Source: Tubiluchus corallicola (lineage: Eukaryota > Priapulida > Priapulimorpha > Priapulimorphida > Tubiluchidae). Taken from it: DNA of 64,000 bases. The notes below the pieces were generated by a model, which saw nothing but the letters and a program-made list of their open reading frames with translations, ran no database searches and had not been told where the DNA came from. A program made the translations under genes and the position numbers. Below are positions 43,646 through 55,171 of the stretch, piece by piece (position 1 is the first letter of the stretch; every line of letters begins with the position of its first letter). Location: assembly GCA_030141605.1 (NCBI GenBank), contig JAQGDQ010000820.1:27812-91811 (forward strand), written 5' to 3'.

Positions 43646-44188
43646 AATAAATGGATGATTGAAACTTTTGCCTAAACGATCTTAAAATTCAAAATGGAAA
43701 TCAGTGTTTTCAGAAACCTTCCAATGACAAAAGATCGTCATCAAAACCAACTGAATGCCTAATTACGTAAATCAATCAAACTGCAATTAGGGCAACCATT
43801 TGCTCATTTTTCTAAGAACTTGGCTTCCTTGGTTTTTCTCCTTGTCCTAAATTGCTCGGCAAAATCAAGAACTGCACACAGTCCACGTGGGTCGATGCAA
43901 TAATTCGATCCTCCACGCACAAATTGTTAATTACACTTTGTGTTGACGGGGAAGGCAAACACTTAAAGCAACAGCCAACGTAACCTGTGCAGCAGCAGCA
44001 GCAGCAGCAGGAGGTCTTCAATGCAGCGGATTTGATTGTCCGGAATATGATGATGGCATAATTGCTAAGTCTAGCAGAGGCAGGAGAAATTAATACTGCA
44101 AACATTAATGAACTGATTACGCGAGCGTTATGGCTCTCTGATTACTTCAGCAAATAGAAAGCTGTTGGATTGCTAACCATTTAGAGGA
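43646..44188. other. PDZ-gene intron 2, unique part
   Basis: Contains a short cagcagcagcagcagcagcag run near 43990. No exon recognised. Confidence 0.45.
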
Positions 44189-45460
44189 GCGTGAGGAAGC
44201 CAATGTGACGGTATGGGAAGCCAGGTTGTGTTATAGAAAGGGAGCATGAGGGTTTAGTTACTGAGGGTGTTGGAGAGGAGTGTGCGGAAGCCAACGTGAC
44301 GGTATGGGAAGTCAGGTTGTGTTATAGAAAGGGAGGTTGAGGGTTTAGTTACTGAGGGTGTTGGAGAGGAGCGTGAGGAAGCCAACGTGACGGTATGGGA
44401 AGTCAGGTTGAGCTATAGAAAGGGAGGTTGAGGGTTTAGTTACTGAGGGTGTTGGAGAGGAGCGTGAGGAAGCCAACGTGACAGTATGGGAAGTCAGGTT
44501 GTGTTATAGAAAGGGAGGTTGAGGGTTTAGTTACTGAGGGTGTTGGAGAGGAGCGTGAGGAAGCCAACGTGAAGGTATGGGAAGTCAGGTTGAGTTATAC
44601 GAAGGGAGGTTGAGGGTTTAGTTACTGAGGGTGTTGGAGAGGAGTGTGCGGAAGCCAACGTGACAGTATGGGAAGTCAGGTTGTGTTATAGAAAGGGAGG
44701 TTGAGGGTTTAGTTACTGAGGGTGTTGGAGAGGAGCGTGAGGAAGCCAACGTGAAGGTATGGGAAGTCAGGTTGAGTTATACGAAGGGAGGTTGAGGGTT
44801 TAGTTACTGAGGGTGTTGGAGAGGAGTGTGCGGAAGCCAACGTGACAGTATGGGAAGTCAGGTTGTGTTATAGAAAGGGAGGTTGAGGGTTTAGTTACTG
44901 AGGGTGTTGGAGAGGAGCGTGAGGAAGCCAACGTGAAGGTATGGGAAGTCAGGTTGAGTTATAGAAAGGGAGGTTGAGGGTTTAGTTACTGAGGGTGTTG
45001 GAGAGGAGTGTGCGGAAGCCAACGTGACGGTATGGGAAGTCAGGTTGTGTTATAGAAAGGGAGGTTGAGGGTTTAGTTACTGAGGGTGTTGAAGAGGAGC
45101 GTGAGGAAGCCAACGTGAAGGTATGGGAAGTCAGGTTGAGCTATAGAAAGGGAGGTTGAGGGTTTAGTTACTGAAGGTGTTGGAGAGGAGTGTGAGGAAG
45201 CCAACGTGATGGTATGGGAAGTCAGGTTGAGTTATAGAAAGGGAGGTTGAGGGTTTAGTTACTGAGGGTGTTGGAGAGGAGCGTGAGGAAGCCAACGTGA
45301 AGGTATGGGAAGTCAGGTTGAGCTATAGAAAGGGAGGCTGAGGGTTTAGTTACTGAGGGTGTTGGAGAGGAGCGTGAGGAAGCCAACGTGAAGGTATGGG
45401 AAGTCAGGTTGTGCTATAGAAAGGGAGGTTGAGGGTTTAGTTACTGAGGGTGTTGGACAC
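44189..45460. repeat. 91-bp minisatellite, about 14 copies, dimeric order
   Basis: The unit contains gaagccaacgtgacggtatg, ggaagtcaggttg and gggtttagttactgagggtg at 91-bp spacing. From about 44540 to 45100 two variants alternate: gcgtgagg/gtgaaggt/gagttatacg and tgtgcgg/gtgacagt/gtgttatag, giving a 182-bp higher-order unit. Confidence 0.95.
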
Positions 45461-45469
45461 CAGGTTGAG

Positions 45470-47145
45470 AAGATAAGGAGCAAGTTTTGGGGTAAAGGAA
45501 GCCAGGCTGGGGGTACAGGAAGGCAGGCTGGAGGTACAGGAAGGCAGGCTGGAGGTACAGGAAGGCAGGCTGGGGGTACAGGAAGGCAGGCTGGGGGTAC
45601 AGGAAGGCAGGCTGGGGGTATAGGAAGGCAGGATGGGGTAAAGGAAGCCAGGCTGGGGTAAAAGAAGCCAGGCTGGGGGGTACAGGAAGGCAGACTGGAG
45701 GTACAGGAAGGCAGGCTGGGGGTACAGAAAGGCAGGCTGGGGGTACAGGAAGGCAGGCTGGGGGTACAGGAAGACAGACTGGAGGTACAGGAAGCCAGGC
45801 TGGGGGTACAGGAAGGCAGACTGGAGGTACAGGAAGGCAGGCTGGGGGTACAGAAAGGCAGGCTGGGGGTACAGGAAGGAAGGCTGGGGTAAAGGAAGGC
45901 AGGCTGGGGGTACAGGAAGGAAGGCTGGGGTAAAGGAAGGCAGGCTGGGGGTACAGGAAGGCAGACTGGAGGTACAGGAAGGCAGGCTGGGGGTACAGGA
46001 AGGCAGGCTGGTGGTATAGGAAGACAGGCTGGAGGTACAGGAAGGCAGACTGGAGGTACAGGAAGGCAGGCTGGGGGTACAGAAAGGCAGGCTGGTGGTA
46101 TAGGAAGGCAGGATGGGGTAAAAGAAGCCAGGCTGGGGGTACAGAAAGGCAGGCTGGTGGTATAGGAAGGCAGGATGGGGGTATAGGAAGCCAGGCTGGG
46201 GTACAGAAAGGAAGGCTGGGGTACAGAAAGGCAGGATGGGGTATAGAAAGGCAGGATGGGGTACAGAAAGGCAGGCTGGGGTACAGGAAGGCAGGCTGGG
46301 GTATAGAAAGGCAGGCTGGGGGTACAGGAAGGCAGGCTGGGGGTATAGGAAGGCAGGATGGGGTACAGGAAGGCAGGCTGGGGGTGCAGGAAGGCAGGCT
46401 GGGGTAAAGGAAGGCAAGCTGGGGTATAGAAAGGCAGGCTGGAGGTATAGGAAGCCAGGCTGGGGTAAAGGAAGCCAGGCTGGGGTAAAGGAAGCCAGGC
46501 TGGGGGTACAGGAAGGCAGGCTGGGGGTACAGGAAGCCAGGCTGGGGTAAAGGAAGGCAAGCTGGGGTATAGAAAGGCAGGCTGGAGGTATAGGAAGCCA
46601 GGCTGGGGTAAAGGAAGGCAGGCTGGGGTACAGGAACGCAGGCCGGGGGTACAGGAAGCCAGGCTGGGGTAAAGGAAACCAGGCTGGGGTACAGGAAGGC
46701 AGGCTGGGGTACAGGAAGGCAGGCTGGGGTAAAGGAAACCAGGCTGGGGGTACAGAAAGGCAGGCTGGGGGTACAGGAAGGCAGGCTGGGGTACAGGAAG
46801 GCAGGCTGGGGTATAGGAAGGCAGGCTGGGGTACAGAAAGGCGGGTCGGGGGTACAGGAAGGCAGGCCGGGGGTACAAGGAGGCAGGCCGGGGGTACAGG
46901 AAGGCAGGCCGGGGGTACAGGAAGGCAGGTTGGGGTATAAAAAGGCAGGCTGGGGTACAGAAAGGCGGGTCGGGGGTACAGGAAGGCAGGCCGGGGGTAC
47001 AGAAAGGCAGGCTGGGGTACAGAAAGGCGGGTCGGGGGTACAGGAAGGCAGGCCGGGGGTACAGGGAGGCAGGCCGGGGGTACAGGAAGGCAGGTTGGGG
47101 GTATAAAAAGGCAGGCTGGGGTATAGAAAGGTTGGTTGATTCAAC
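45470..47145. repeat. 21-bp G-rich minisatellite, about 80 copies
   Basis: The unit is close to aaggcaggctgggggtacag with 20- and 21-bp variants. Plus strand strongly purine/G-rich with repeated GG and GGGGG runs. It produces open Pro/Leu/Cys frames of up to 643 codons on the minus strand, which are artefacts of a near-multiple-of-3 period. Confidence 0.96.
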
Positions 47146-47475
47146 CTGCAGGAAATAAGGTTGAGGGTATGCTATAAGAAGACAGGCTGATTCCCAGTCA
47201 TAAAAAGAAGCCAGATTAACGGTAGGCGACAAGAAACCAGGATGATTCCAGACTATAGGAAGAAAGGTTGTGGGCACGTAAGGTCACATGAAGGCAGTTG
47301 AAATGAAGCCAGGTCGAAAGTCACAACATTCAACCAGGTGAGTGCTGACTATGGACAGTCAGGCCTACCTTAGGATGCAAAAAATCAGGTGATAATCATT
47401 GGTAGAGGAGACACTCAGATGTGGGCTACAGGAAGCCAGATTTAATGGTAATGTTAAACTATTTAATGAAAATAT
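47146..47475. other. Diverged flank of the 21-bp array
   Basis: Scattered relics such as aggaagccaga and aagaagacaggctg. No exon seen. Confidence 0.5.
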
Positions 47476-47479
47476 TGTT

Positions 47480-48062
47480 GCCATTGTTCCCTCCTCCCCT
47501 TCCTCATTCTAATTCTCCTCCTCGTTCTCCTCCCCTTCCTCGTTCTCCTCCCCTTCATCGTTCTTCTCTTCTTCCTCATTGTCCTTCTCTTCCTCGCCCT
47601 CCTCCCCTTCCTCATTCTCCTCCCCTTTATCGTCCTCCTGTTCATCGTCCCCCTCTTCTTACTCATTATCCTCCTCTTCATCGTTCTCCTCTTCGTCCTC
47701 TTTCTCATCCCCTTCCTCGTTCTCCTCTTCATCGTCCCCCTCTTCTTCCTCGTTTTCCTACTCTTCACCGTTCTACTCTTCTTCCTCTTTCTCCTCCCTT
47801 CCTCGTTCTCCTCTTCATCGTCCTCCTCTTCTTCATCATTCTCCTCCTCTTCATCGTCCTCCTCTTCTTCCTCGTTCTCCCACTCTTCATTGTTCTCCTC
47901 TTCTTCCTCTTTCTCCCACTCTTCATCGTCCTCTTCTTCCTCGTTCTCCCACTCTTCATCGTTCTCCTCTTCGTCCTCTTTCTCATCCCCTTCCTCGTTC
48001 TCCTCTTCATCGTCCTCCTCTTCCTCTTTCTCCTCCCCTTCCTCATTCTCCTCCTCCTCCAT
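47480..48062. repeat. Polypyrimidine TCC/TTC array
   Basis: About 580 bp, almost entirely C and T on the plus strand, made of cctcttcatcgtcctcctct and ttcttcctcgttctcc blocks in irregular higher order. Glu- and Ser-rich open frames here are artefacts. Confidence 0.96.
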
Positions 48063-48312
48063 ATCATCATAATTACCATTATCAGGATCATTAGATGAAT
48101 GTTACAACTATTGTACAGTAGTGGACAGGTAGAATTCTGGTGTAGGCGACATCTGCTGTGTAATTAGTCCAGCAAGTACCTCACAATTACCTTAATGGTG
48201 ACAAGCTAACTTTCATTTGCTGAGTTGCAGAATTGCACCACTTCTCCAGGTTCTTTCTTTAATTAATTAATTAATGATTTTCTTCAATAGTGGAACATAG
48301 ATTTAAATCTGG
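48063..48312. other. PDZ-gene intron 2, spacer
   Basis: Unique intronic sequence. No feature seen. Confidence 0.45.
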
Positions 48313-48905
48313 TTGTAAAAGAAGACAGGATGATTTTTCATATACTATCCCATTTTCAAGTCCAATCAAAAGTATACATTTTAACACAATTAATACTGCA
48401 AAAGTCTTTCTGGTAATTAAGTAATAAATTAAAAACTTCTGTTAATAGTTGGCGAGCCCAACTATTGATGACATCACAAACTAACATAATTTTTAACAGC
48501 AAAAATATTCCACGAGCGTGTTGCACGTGTTTGCAAAAGCGAAAATTGAAGTGCAGTGCTACTGTAAGATATTCAGTGTGTTGAATTTAAGATAAAAATT
48601 CAAATTTCAAATTTATCGTGCTCACGGATGACCTGTCGAACGTGCGCAGTTCGTCAGAAATGAGCACATCTGCACTGTGAGGTACAGCACCTGTTTTTGT
48701 GCAATGCATTTCCGAAAAGCAAGCGCTAGTGCCCGTCTAACTAGCGAATGGTGAAATGCATGTAACAGCGAAGAACTAGTGGCGCGAATGTAAAATTGTG
48801 TTTGTGTGGTAATAATTCTTTCACGTGAGTCATTTTTGAAAAATAGTATGTTTGCTTTCAATATTTTAAAGAGCAGATTGTTTTGATCTATAGTTTAAGA
48901 TTGAG
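48313..48905 (+). mobile_element. MITE family A, near-complete copy
   Basis: Runs from aaaagaagacaggatgattt through tgatgacatcacaaactaac, gagcgtgttgcacgtgtttg, agcgaagaactagtggcgcg to taagattgagtccgg-ttttttaaag at the right end. Ends are near TTAAAG/CTTTAA-like sequence. No coding capacity. Confidence 0.8.
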
Positions 48906-48971
48906 TCCGGTTTTTTAAAGACAATATTTAAGAAGAAAAAGTAAATTTATACAAATAACTGAAAGAGTAAT

Positions 48972-50538
48972 TATGACAACCATGACTCAATGAAGCCATT
49001 GCGACTACCATGACTCAATGAAGCCATTACGACTACCACGACTCAATGAAGCCACTACGACTACCATGACTCAATGAAGCCATTACGACTACCATGACTC
49101 AATGAAGCCATTACGACTACCATGACTCAATGAAGGCATTACGACTACCTTGACTCAATGAAGCCATTACGACTACCATGACTCAATGAAGCCATTACGA
49201 CTACCATGACTCAATGAAGGCATTACGACTACCATGTCTCAATGAAGCCACTACGGCTACCGTGAATCAATGAAGCCATTACGGCTACCATGACTCAATG
49301 AAGCCATTACGACTACCATGACTCAATGAAGCCATTACGACTACCATGACTCAATGAAGTCACTACGGCTACCATGACTCAATGAAGCCATTACGACTAC
49401 CATGACTCAATGAAGCCATTACGACCACCATGACTCAATGAAGCCATTACGACTACCATGACTCAATGAAGCCATTACGACTACCATGAATTAATGAAGC
49501 CATTACGGCTACCATGACTCAATGAAGGCATTACGACTACCATGTCTCAATGAAGCCACTACGGCTACCGTGAATCAATGAAGCCATTACGGCTACCATG
49601 ACTCAATGAAGCCATTACGACTACCATGACTCAATGAAGCCATTACGACTACAATGACTCAATGAAGTCACTACGGCTACCATGACTCAATGAAGCCATT
49701 ACGACTACCATGACTCAATGAAGCCATTACGACCACCATGACTCAATGAAGCCATTACGACTACCATGACTCAATGAAGCCATTACGACTACCATGAATT
49801 AATGAAGCCATTACGGCTACCATGACTCAATGAAGCCATTACGACTACCATGACTCAATGAAGCCATTACGGCTACCATGACTCAATGAAGCCATTACGA
49901 CTACCATGACTCAATGAAGCCATTACGACTACCATGACTCAATGAAGCCATTACGGCTACCATGACTCAACGAACCCATTACAACTACCATGACTCAATG
50001 ACGTCACTACGGCTACCATGACTCAATGAAGTTATTACGACTACCATGACTCAATGAAGCCATTACGACTACCATGACTCAATGAAGCCATTACGACTAC
50101 CATGAATTAATGAAGCCATTACGGCTACCATGACTCAATGAAGCCATTACGACTACCATGACTCAATGAAGCCATTACGACTACCATGACTCAATGAAGC
50201 CATTACGACTACCATGACTCAATGAAGCCATTACGACTACCGTGACTCAATGAAGCGATTACGACTACCATGACTCAATGAAGCCATTACGACTACCATG
50301 ACTCAATGAAGCCATTACGACTACCATGACTCAATGAAGCCATTACGAATACCATGACTCAATGAAGCCATTACGACTATCATGACTCAATGAAGCCATT
50401 ACGACTATCATGACTCAATGAAGTCATTACGACTACCATGACTCAATGAAGCCATTACGACTACCATGACTCAAGGAAGCCATTACGACTACCATGACTC
50501 AATGAAGCCATTACGACTACCATGACTCAATGAAGCCC
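48972..50538. repeat. 28-bp array with AP-1 sites, about 56 copies
   Basis: The unit reads gaagccattacgactaccat followed by gactcaat. Most units contain TGACTCA, the consensus AP-1 (TRE) heptamer. Variants include TGAATCA, TGTCTCA and TGAATTA. Marker variants recur 308 bp (11 units) apart: catgtctc at 49233 and 49541; the TTAATG variant at 49491, 49799 and 50107. This is a higher-order repeat inside intron 2 of the PDZ gene. Confidence 0.97.
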
Positions 50539-51035
50539 ATAATTGCCTAGGAATGGAATTTAACTTTTACCATTGTCTGTCACGTGACCAGTCCACCAAG
50601 ACAGAAAGACAGGATTACTTCAGAATTCAGAACACGCTTGCCTGCAATTTTTCCTAATCTGACAGCGGCTTTGCTGATTTATCGTTTTTTATCTTTCGAA
50701 AACATTCGACAATTCGATAAGCGTTTCCATCAAATAAATTTGACAAACGAATGGGCCTGATTTATGGACTGGTGCAGCGATGAAACTGGACATCCAGAAG
50801 AAGCCAGTGTTGGTGAGCGGGCAATGTCGCCTCTAAGCGAGCTGGCTTCGTTATTTGTACAGCTGTAAGTGCAATCTAGTGGTACCGTAGAATCAACAAC
50901 TCTGACAGGCGTCTTTCAGCAAAAGTTCTGCTGATAAAACAGAGCAGAAAGTTTTGAAATGTCACTAAATGTATAAATTCACAAACTGAGTGCTGAAAGA
51001 TGATAGATAAATACTCCGTGTCCTTCAGAATCAGT
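50539..51035. other. PDZ-gene intron 2, unique part
   Basis: No exon, array or transposon end recognised. Confidence 0.45.
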
Positions 51036-51330
51036 TAAAGGAAAACTGGACGATTTTTTAGACTCAATCTCATTTTAATATACTGTTTTAATATTGTGTA
51101 ACATACACAAAGAAATTAGTTAAAAAGTAACACTACCTTACAGTTGCACAACAGTGTGGGCCCTGCGTGAGGGACAGTACTTTCTCTACCTAGCGAGCAG
51201 CTTCTTATCTCGGACATGCCGCATGCGCACAACAACCAAGTACTGCATCATTTGCACTGTGAAGTGCCAAGTTTCATACAAGCATTTTTGTAGTTTTTAC
51301 ATGAACTAGGGAATGCTTACATTAAGGTTA
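51036..51330. repeat. Fragment of the fold-back family
   Basis: Begins ttaaaggaaaactggacgat then agactcaatctcattttaat, the same terminus as the palindromic element that follows. Its interior (gagggacagtactttctcta, cgcatgcgcacaacaacca) recurs inverted at 58545-58690. Confidence 0.6.
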
Positions 51331-52670
51331 AAGGAAGAACGGACGATTGTTTAGATTCAATCTCATTTTAATTTACTGTCCAAAATATACGTTTTCTTGC
51401 CTATAAAAGTTAGCAATTGTTCCTTATATTTGAATAATTAGTTTAGAAAGTTGATTAGCGGGAAACCGAACACAGCTACTGCTTACGTCACAAACTAATC
51501 ACAGTTTGTGCAATGGTAGGCACCTTTCTTTGCGCGTTAAGCAAAGTGTTACTGCTTAAACGCATGATGTAACGAATATGGGCTCTACGTCATATGCGTC
51601 AGAAACTAACACAGCAGTTCATCATTATGCTTATCACGGTACCGCCTTCTATTTGTCAGCCACTCCAATGTGACAAAAAGGCGCTGCTGCCAATCTTAGC
51701 AGATTCACTAAGCCGCACGTAGCTTTGAAGTTTAACGAAATTTGAGTATCCGAGGTAATTATTATTTAACTTAAAATTTGATTTAAAAAAGCTATTGTAG
51801 TTTTCAATATTTTAGAGCATTTAAAGCTACGCACGGCTGAGCGAATCTACTAAGACTAGGACGCATTCTTGTCAGATTTGCGTATCCAACAAATAGGCGC
51901 TGTACCGTGATAAGCATGATCGTAAACTCCGGTGTTCATCTGTGATCTCACTTTGGTGACATCACATCAGCGTCTTACAGCTTCTTCGTTTACGTAAATG
52001 TGCTTGACGCACAAAGAAGATTCCCACCATTGCACAAACTGTGGTTAATTTGTGACGTAAGCGATAAGCTGTGTACGGTTGCCGTTAATTAACTTCACAA
52101 GGTAACTATTCAAATATTAGAAACAACTGCTAATTTTTATAGGCAAGAAAATGCATTTCCAAATGTAATTCAAGTACTTTGAACAGCAAGTTAAAATGAG
52201 TCTAATCAATAGGGGTGAGCATCGAACGCTCGAATTCGATTCGAACGAGTTTTTTAGCTTTTAACTATAGATTCGAATAATTCAGCACTTCAATCACACA
52301 TGTTCCTGATCACTAAAACGATTCAAACATCATGCAATTAACATAATTTAGCTGTGATTTCTGCGCACAATTTTAAAGAAATTACTAGTCGTTTTATTGC
52401 AAACAAAATCTAGTGATATGCATGATCTTTGTAAGACTAATTTTTACTGGTGGTTCGAAAACGTGTTCGAAAATCTTTCGATCTCAATTCGAATTCGAAA
52501 CACTGAAGTTGGGTTCCATCCGAATTCGAAAGTCACAAATTCGGTTCGATTCGAATTCGAAAGTCACAAATTCGGTTCGATTCGAATTCGAAAGTCACAA
52601 ATTCGGTTCGATTCGAATTCGCTTTCTGGTAGAGAATGCTCACCCCTAGTAATCAATGGTCCAGTTTTCG
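51330..52670. mobile_element. Palindromic fold-back element, arms about 400 bp
   Basis: The left arm (about 51335-51735) and right arm (about 51823-52209, resuming after the nested hAT) are reverse complements at roughly 80 percent identity. Matching blocks include cttgcctataaaagttagca against its partner near 52140, and cacagtttgtgcaatgg against ccattgcacaaactgtgg. The short centre is AT-rich. The outer ends carry aaactggac-type motifs as at 51036 and 59050. Non-coding. It is interrupted by a hAT MITE in its right arm. Confidence 0.8.
52210..52648. mobile_element. 439-bp hAT MITE nested in fold-back element
   Basis: Termini TAGGGGTGAGCAT and ATGCTCACCCCTA are perfect 13-bp inverted repeats. 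Flanking 8-mers ctaatcaa (52202-52209) and gtaatcaa (52649-52656) match at 7 of 8 bases, the hAT target length. It contains three copies of a 31-bp block with tcgaattcgaaagtcacaaa. No transposase. Confidence 0.88.
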
Positions 52671-53065
52671 TTCACAGCTGTAGTTCATACTTCACTTTGA
52701 AAAGGCGCTTTTAACACACCTTCATAACCGTTTTAACGCTTATAGCGCTGGAAAACACGCCACTAAGTGCAGTTTATCTGAACCGTTAGTTCAACGTAAT
52801 TCCGGGCTTATAATGGCTGAGTTGCTTCAACGATTGACATAATCCAGTAATAGCTTGTGAGGGAACGCGAGACAAAAACAGACGGTGCGTCACGCGCACG
52901 CGGTCGAGGATACAGAAACACGGGAACAGTATGGTTGCAGAAGCACGATCTATTGTAGTTACAGACTGTTACGTAGTAACTGTTTTGTCCTGTCTGACCT
53001 CGCTGGCTGCCAATCTGAGAAAAACCTGCAACCGATTGCAAGTTTCCAAAACTGCAATATAGTTC
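52671..53065. other. PDZ-gene intron 2, no feature
   Basis: Unique sequence. No exon seen. Confidence 0.4.
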
Positions 53066-53268
53066 AGCTGCACTGCATTGCACGACGTTGTTTTGTGCTG
53101 TGGTGCATTGAGTTGCACTACATTGCACGACGTTGTTTTTTTATGCTGTGGTGCATTGAGTTGCACTACATTGCACGACGTTGTTTTTTTATGCTGTGGT
53201 GCATTGAGTTGCACTGCATTGCACGACGTTGTTTAGGTGCTGTGGTGCACTGAGTTGCACTGCATAGT
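53066..53268. repeat. 45-48-bp tandem repeat x4
   Basis: The unit contains cattgcacgacgttgttt and gctgtggtgcattgagttgc. Four copies varying in the length of a T run. Confidence 0.92.
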
Positions 53269-53448
53269 ATATTTGTACAGCTGTTGAATATTTCACGTAT
53301 TTAATATTTCATTAAAAAAGTGTTTACTATTAGACTAAACGCAATGGTGATCGAAAAAAAATTTATTAGCTTATCCCTATTAAAGCAAATGGAACATTCC
53401 ATTTTCGTTTCATTTCATTTAAATTCAGAACTTTAGACTTTTAAGATT

Positions 53449-54147
53449 TAGGGGACAAGAAAGCAGACTCGGTGATTTCATGAAAGTCAACAATTTAAGA
53501 CGTGTGAACGACAGGGCCTATTTCAGCGTAGGCGAGGCCCGGGGGAAGTGAGGCGTTTGAGGCCCCATCGGGGGGGGGGCGCTACCATGGTTGGCGTCCA
53601 GAAAATTTTTGAACTGCTAGAACGCCGGAGAAGCATTTTCGAAGAGAAAATATGGAGTTATACAGTTGTTAAAGGAAGGAACAATTGAAAGAAAAACTGC
53701 TTTATTCTCAAGACCTCAGAAAATTCGCAATAGAAAATTACATCACCTAAGTATAATCCTAAGCGAATGAAGTACTCACGGTTTCTCATTTACTCCAATT
53801 TTTATAAAATATTTCAACCGCTGCAGTAAACGTTGGCGCAGACATGTTTCATTTAGTCCACCAATTGAAAAGCCAGCATGTGACTGATCACGTGACATGA
53901 CATCACAAGAACACGGTCGCAGTGAGTTCTGAGCACGTGTACTATAAAGATTTGTGTTGTGGTTCTGTGACGCCATCTAATATGGCGCCGCCGTGACAGT
54001 CTCGCGAGAGAATTTAAAATGAAAACAAACAGGAAATTCTTTTAACGTGAGTATGATAAACGCTTAAGATTGCCTCTAACCGTTATAATTTTTTAACGAA
54101 AATTTTCTGAGACTTGCTTTAACTAGGCCTTTTCTTGTCCTTTAAGT
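53449..54147. mobile_element. Probable MITE with AAGGACAAGAAA-type ends
   Basis: The left end ggggacaagaaagcagact and the reverse complement of the right end (aaaggacaagaaaaggcct) are similar over about 14 bp. Internal cgtgacatgacatcacaaga and gagaatttaaaatgaaaaca recur near 38560. No coding capacity; boundaries approximate. Confidence 0.5.
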
Positions 54148-54576
54148 TAAACAGATGAAATCAATGGATGAAATCATGATCTGTATTTTACTCAAAATCA
54201 TAGTCTCATAGTCAATCTGCATACACACAAAATGGCGAACATGATCATCAGTAGTCAGAAAAAGTCAAAGTCAATCCATCAGCTAATATATCATGGCATC
54301 TGAGTCAAAATGTTGTTGAAGACCAGTGCTGCTCTTCTAATCTAGCTACCAAGTGTAAAGAGTTACTAAATTCACGGAGAAGCCAAGTAACCCAGTTACA
54401 CACAAACATACAGCAGTAGCAAGTACAAAGATATATTGAAAACTACAAAGTGTACTGACAGATGTCAGCACTGACTTAATGGCAATGAAAAGTTAAAGTT
54501 TAATAAGAATACAAATCCAAATTACTAATCAACTGTAAAGTAAATGCTCGCATCTGCGACAGGGGGCGCGACTCAC
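54148..54576. other. PDZ-gene intron 2, 5' part
   Basis: Intronic sequence following the exon 2 donor on the minus strand. No feature seen. Confidence 0.45.
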
Positions 54577-54652
54577 CTTCGTGACCCCTAGCGGAGTCCG
54601 AGTTACTATCGCTTTCTTCGTCTGACATGTTTCGCAGCGTCATGAGCGGAAT
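54577..54652 (-). CDS. Two-PDZ protein, exon 2
   Basis: 76 bp between acceptor ttatcttctttcag and donor gtgagtcg. It encodes IPLMTLRNMSDEESDSNSDS then ARGHE, a polar, acidic stretch upstream of PDZ1 with several potential casein-kinase-2-type sites. It enters in phase 0 and leaves in phase 1, exactly completing the Gly codon that opens exon 3. No domain of its own, so the call rests on splice sites and phase. Confidence 0.75.
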
Positions 54653-54769
54653 CTGAAAGAAGATAAAAACAATGATAAAAACACAATGGCAAAAGAGACA
54701 ATGACAAAAACACAATGGCAATAAAAACAATGACAGAAGACAATGGCAGGAAAATAATAAGCGTTTTCG

Positions 54770-54950
54770 TAGTTCCAGCGATTGATGACGATCGTAAAAA
54801 GGTCAAAGGTCAAAGTTTACCAAACAACGCATTTGAGTACACTTGACAACACCTCGCAGCCCATGCTGTTGCCATAGCAACAGTTTTAACAGCTAGCTAG
54901 AACCTTGCCTAGTTCATTTTTTCTTGTTCCCCAGCAAGAATGGCACCCTC
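54770..54950. repeat. Dispersed repeat, copy 2
   Basis: Matches 6365-6550: gttccagcgattgatgacga, aaggtcaaaggtcaa, aacagctagctagaaccttg. Confidence 0.7.
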
Positions 54951-55170
54951 AGTAAAATAGGTGGTTAAGGTTACAGTGGGGCATGATTATTCTAGTTACT
55001 TGTAAGTCTGCTAAGGAAGTTACGCTTCAGCACAGTTTGTTTGTTTGTCTGTTTGTTTTTTGTTTATTATGGCAGTAAGCAAATTACGCAAAAAGTATCC
55101 ATCAGATTTTCAACAAACTTTGTGAAGTAAGGCGGAAGGTGGGTATAGGGTGCCAAAATGGGAATCTTTT
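54951..55170. other. PDZ-gene intron 1, spacer
   Basis: Includes a gtttgtttgtctgtttg run near 55038. No exon seen. Confidence 0.45.
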
Positions 55171-55171
55171 C

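Noticed and set aside
45346-47277. 643-codon Pro/Leu/Tyr-rich frame and two shorter companions on the minus strand
   Set aside because: They arise from the 21-bp array (7 codons per unit), with several frames open at once. No signal peptide or domain, and the frame runs into the unrelated 91-bp array.
47421-48098. Ser/Phe/Leu-rich and Glu-rich frames of up to 225 codons
   Set aside because: Products of the polypyrimidine triplet array. Multiple frames open on both strands.
48972-50538. CRISPR-like array of 28-bp repeats
   Set aside because: Repeats are directly contiguous with no spacers, and the locus is an intron of an animal gene.
52397-52714. 105-codon frame with RFEFESHKFGSIRIR repeats
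   Set aside because: It lies in the internal 31-bp repeat of the hAT MITE at 52210-52648.
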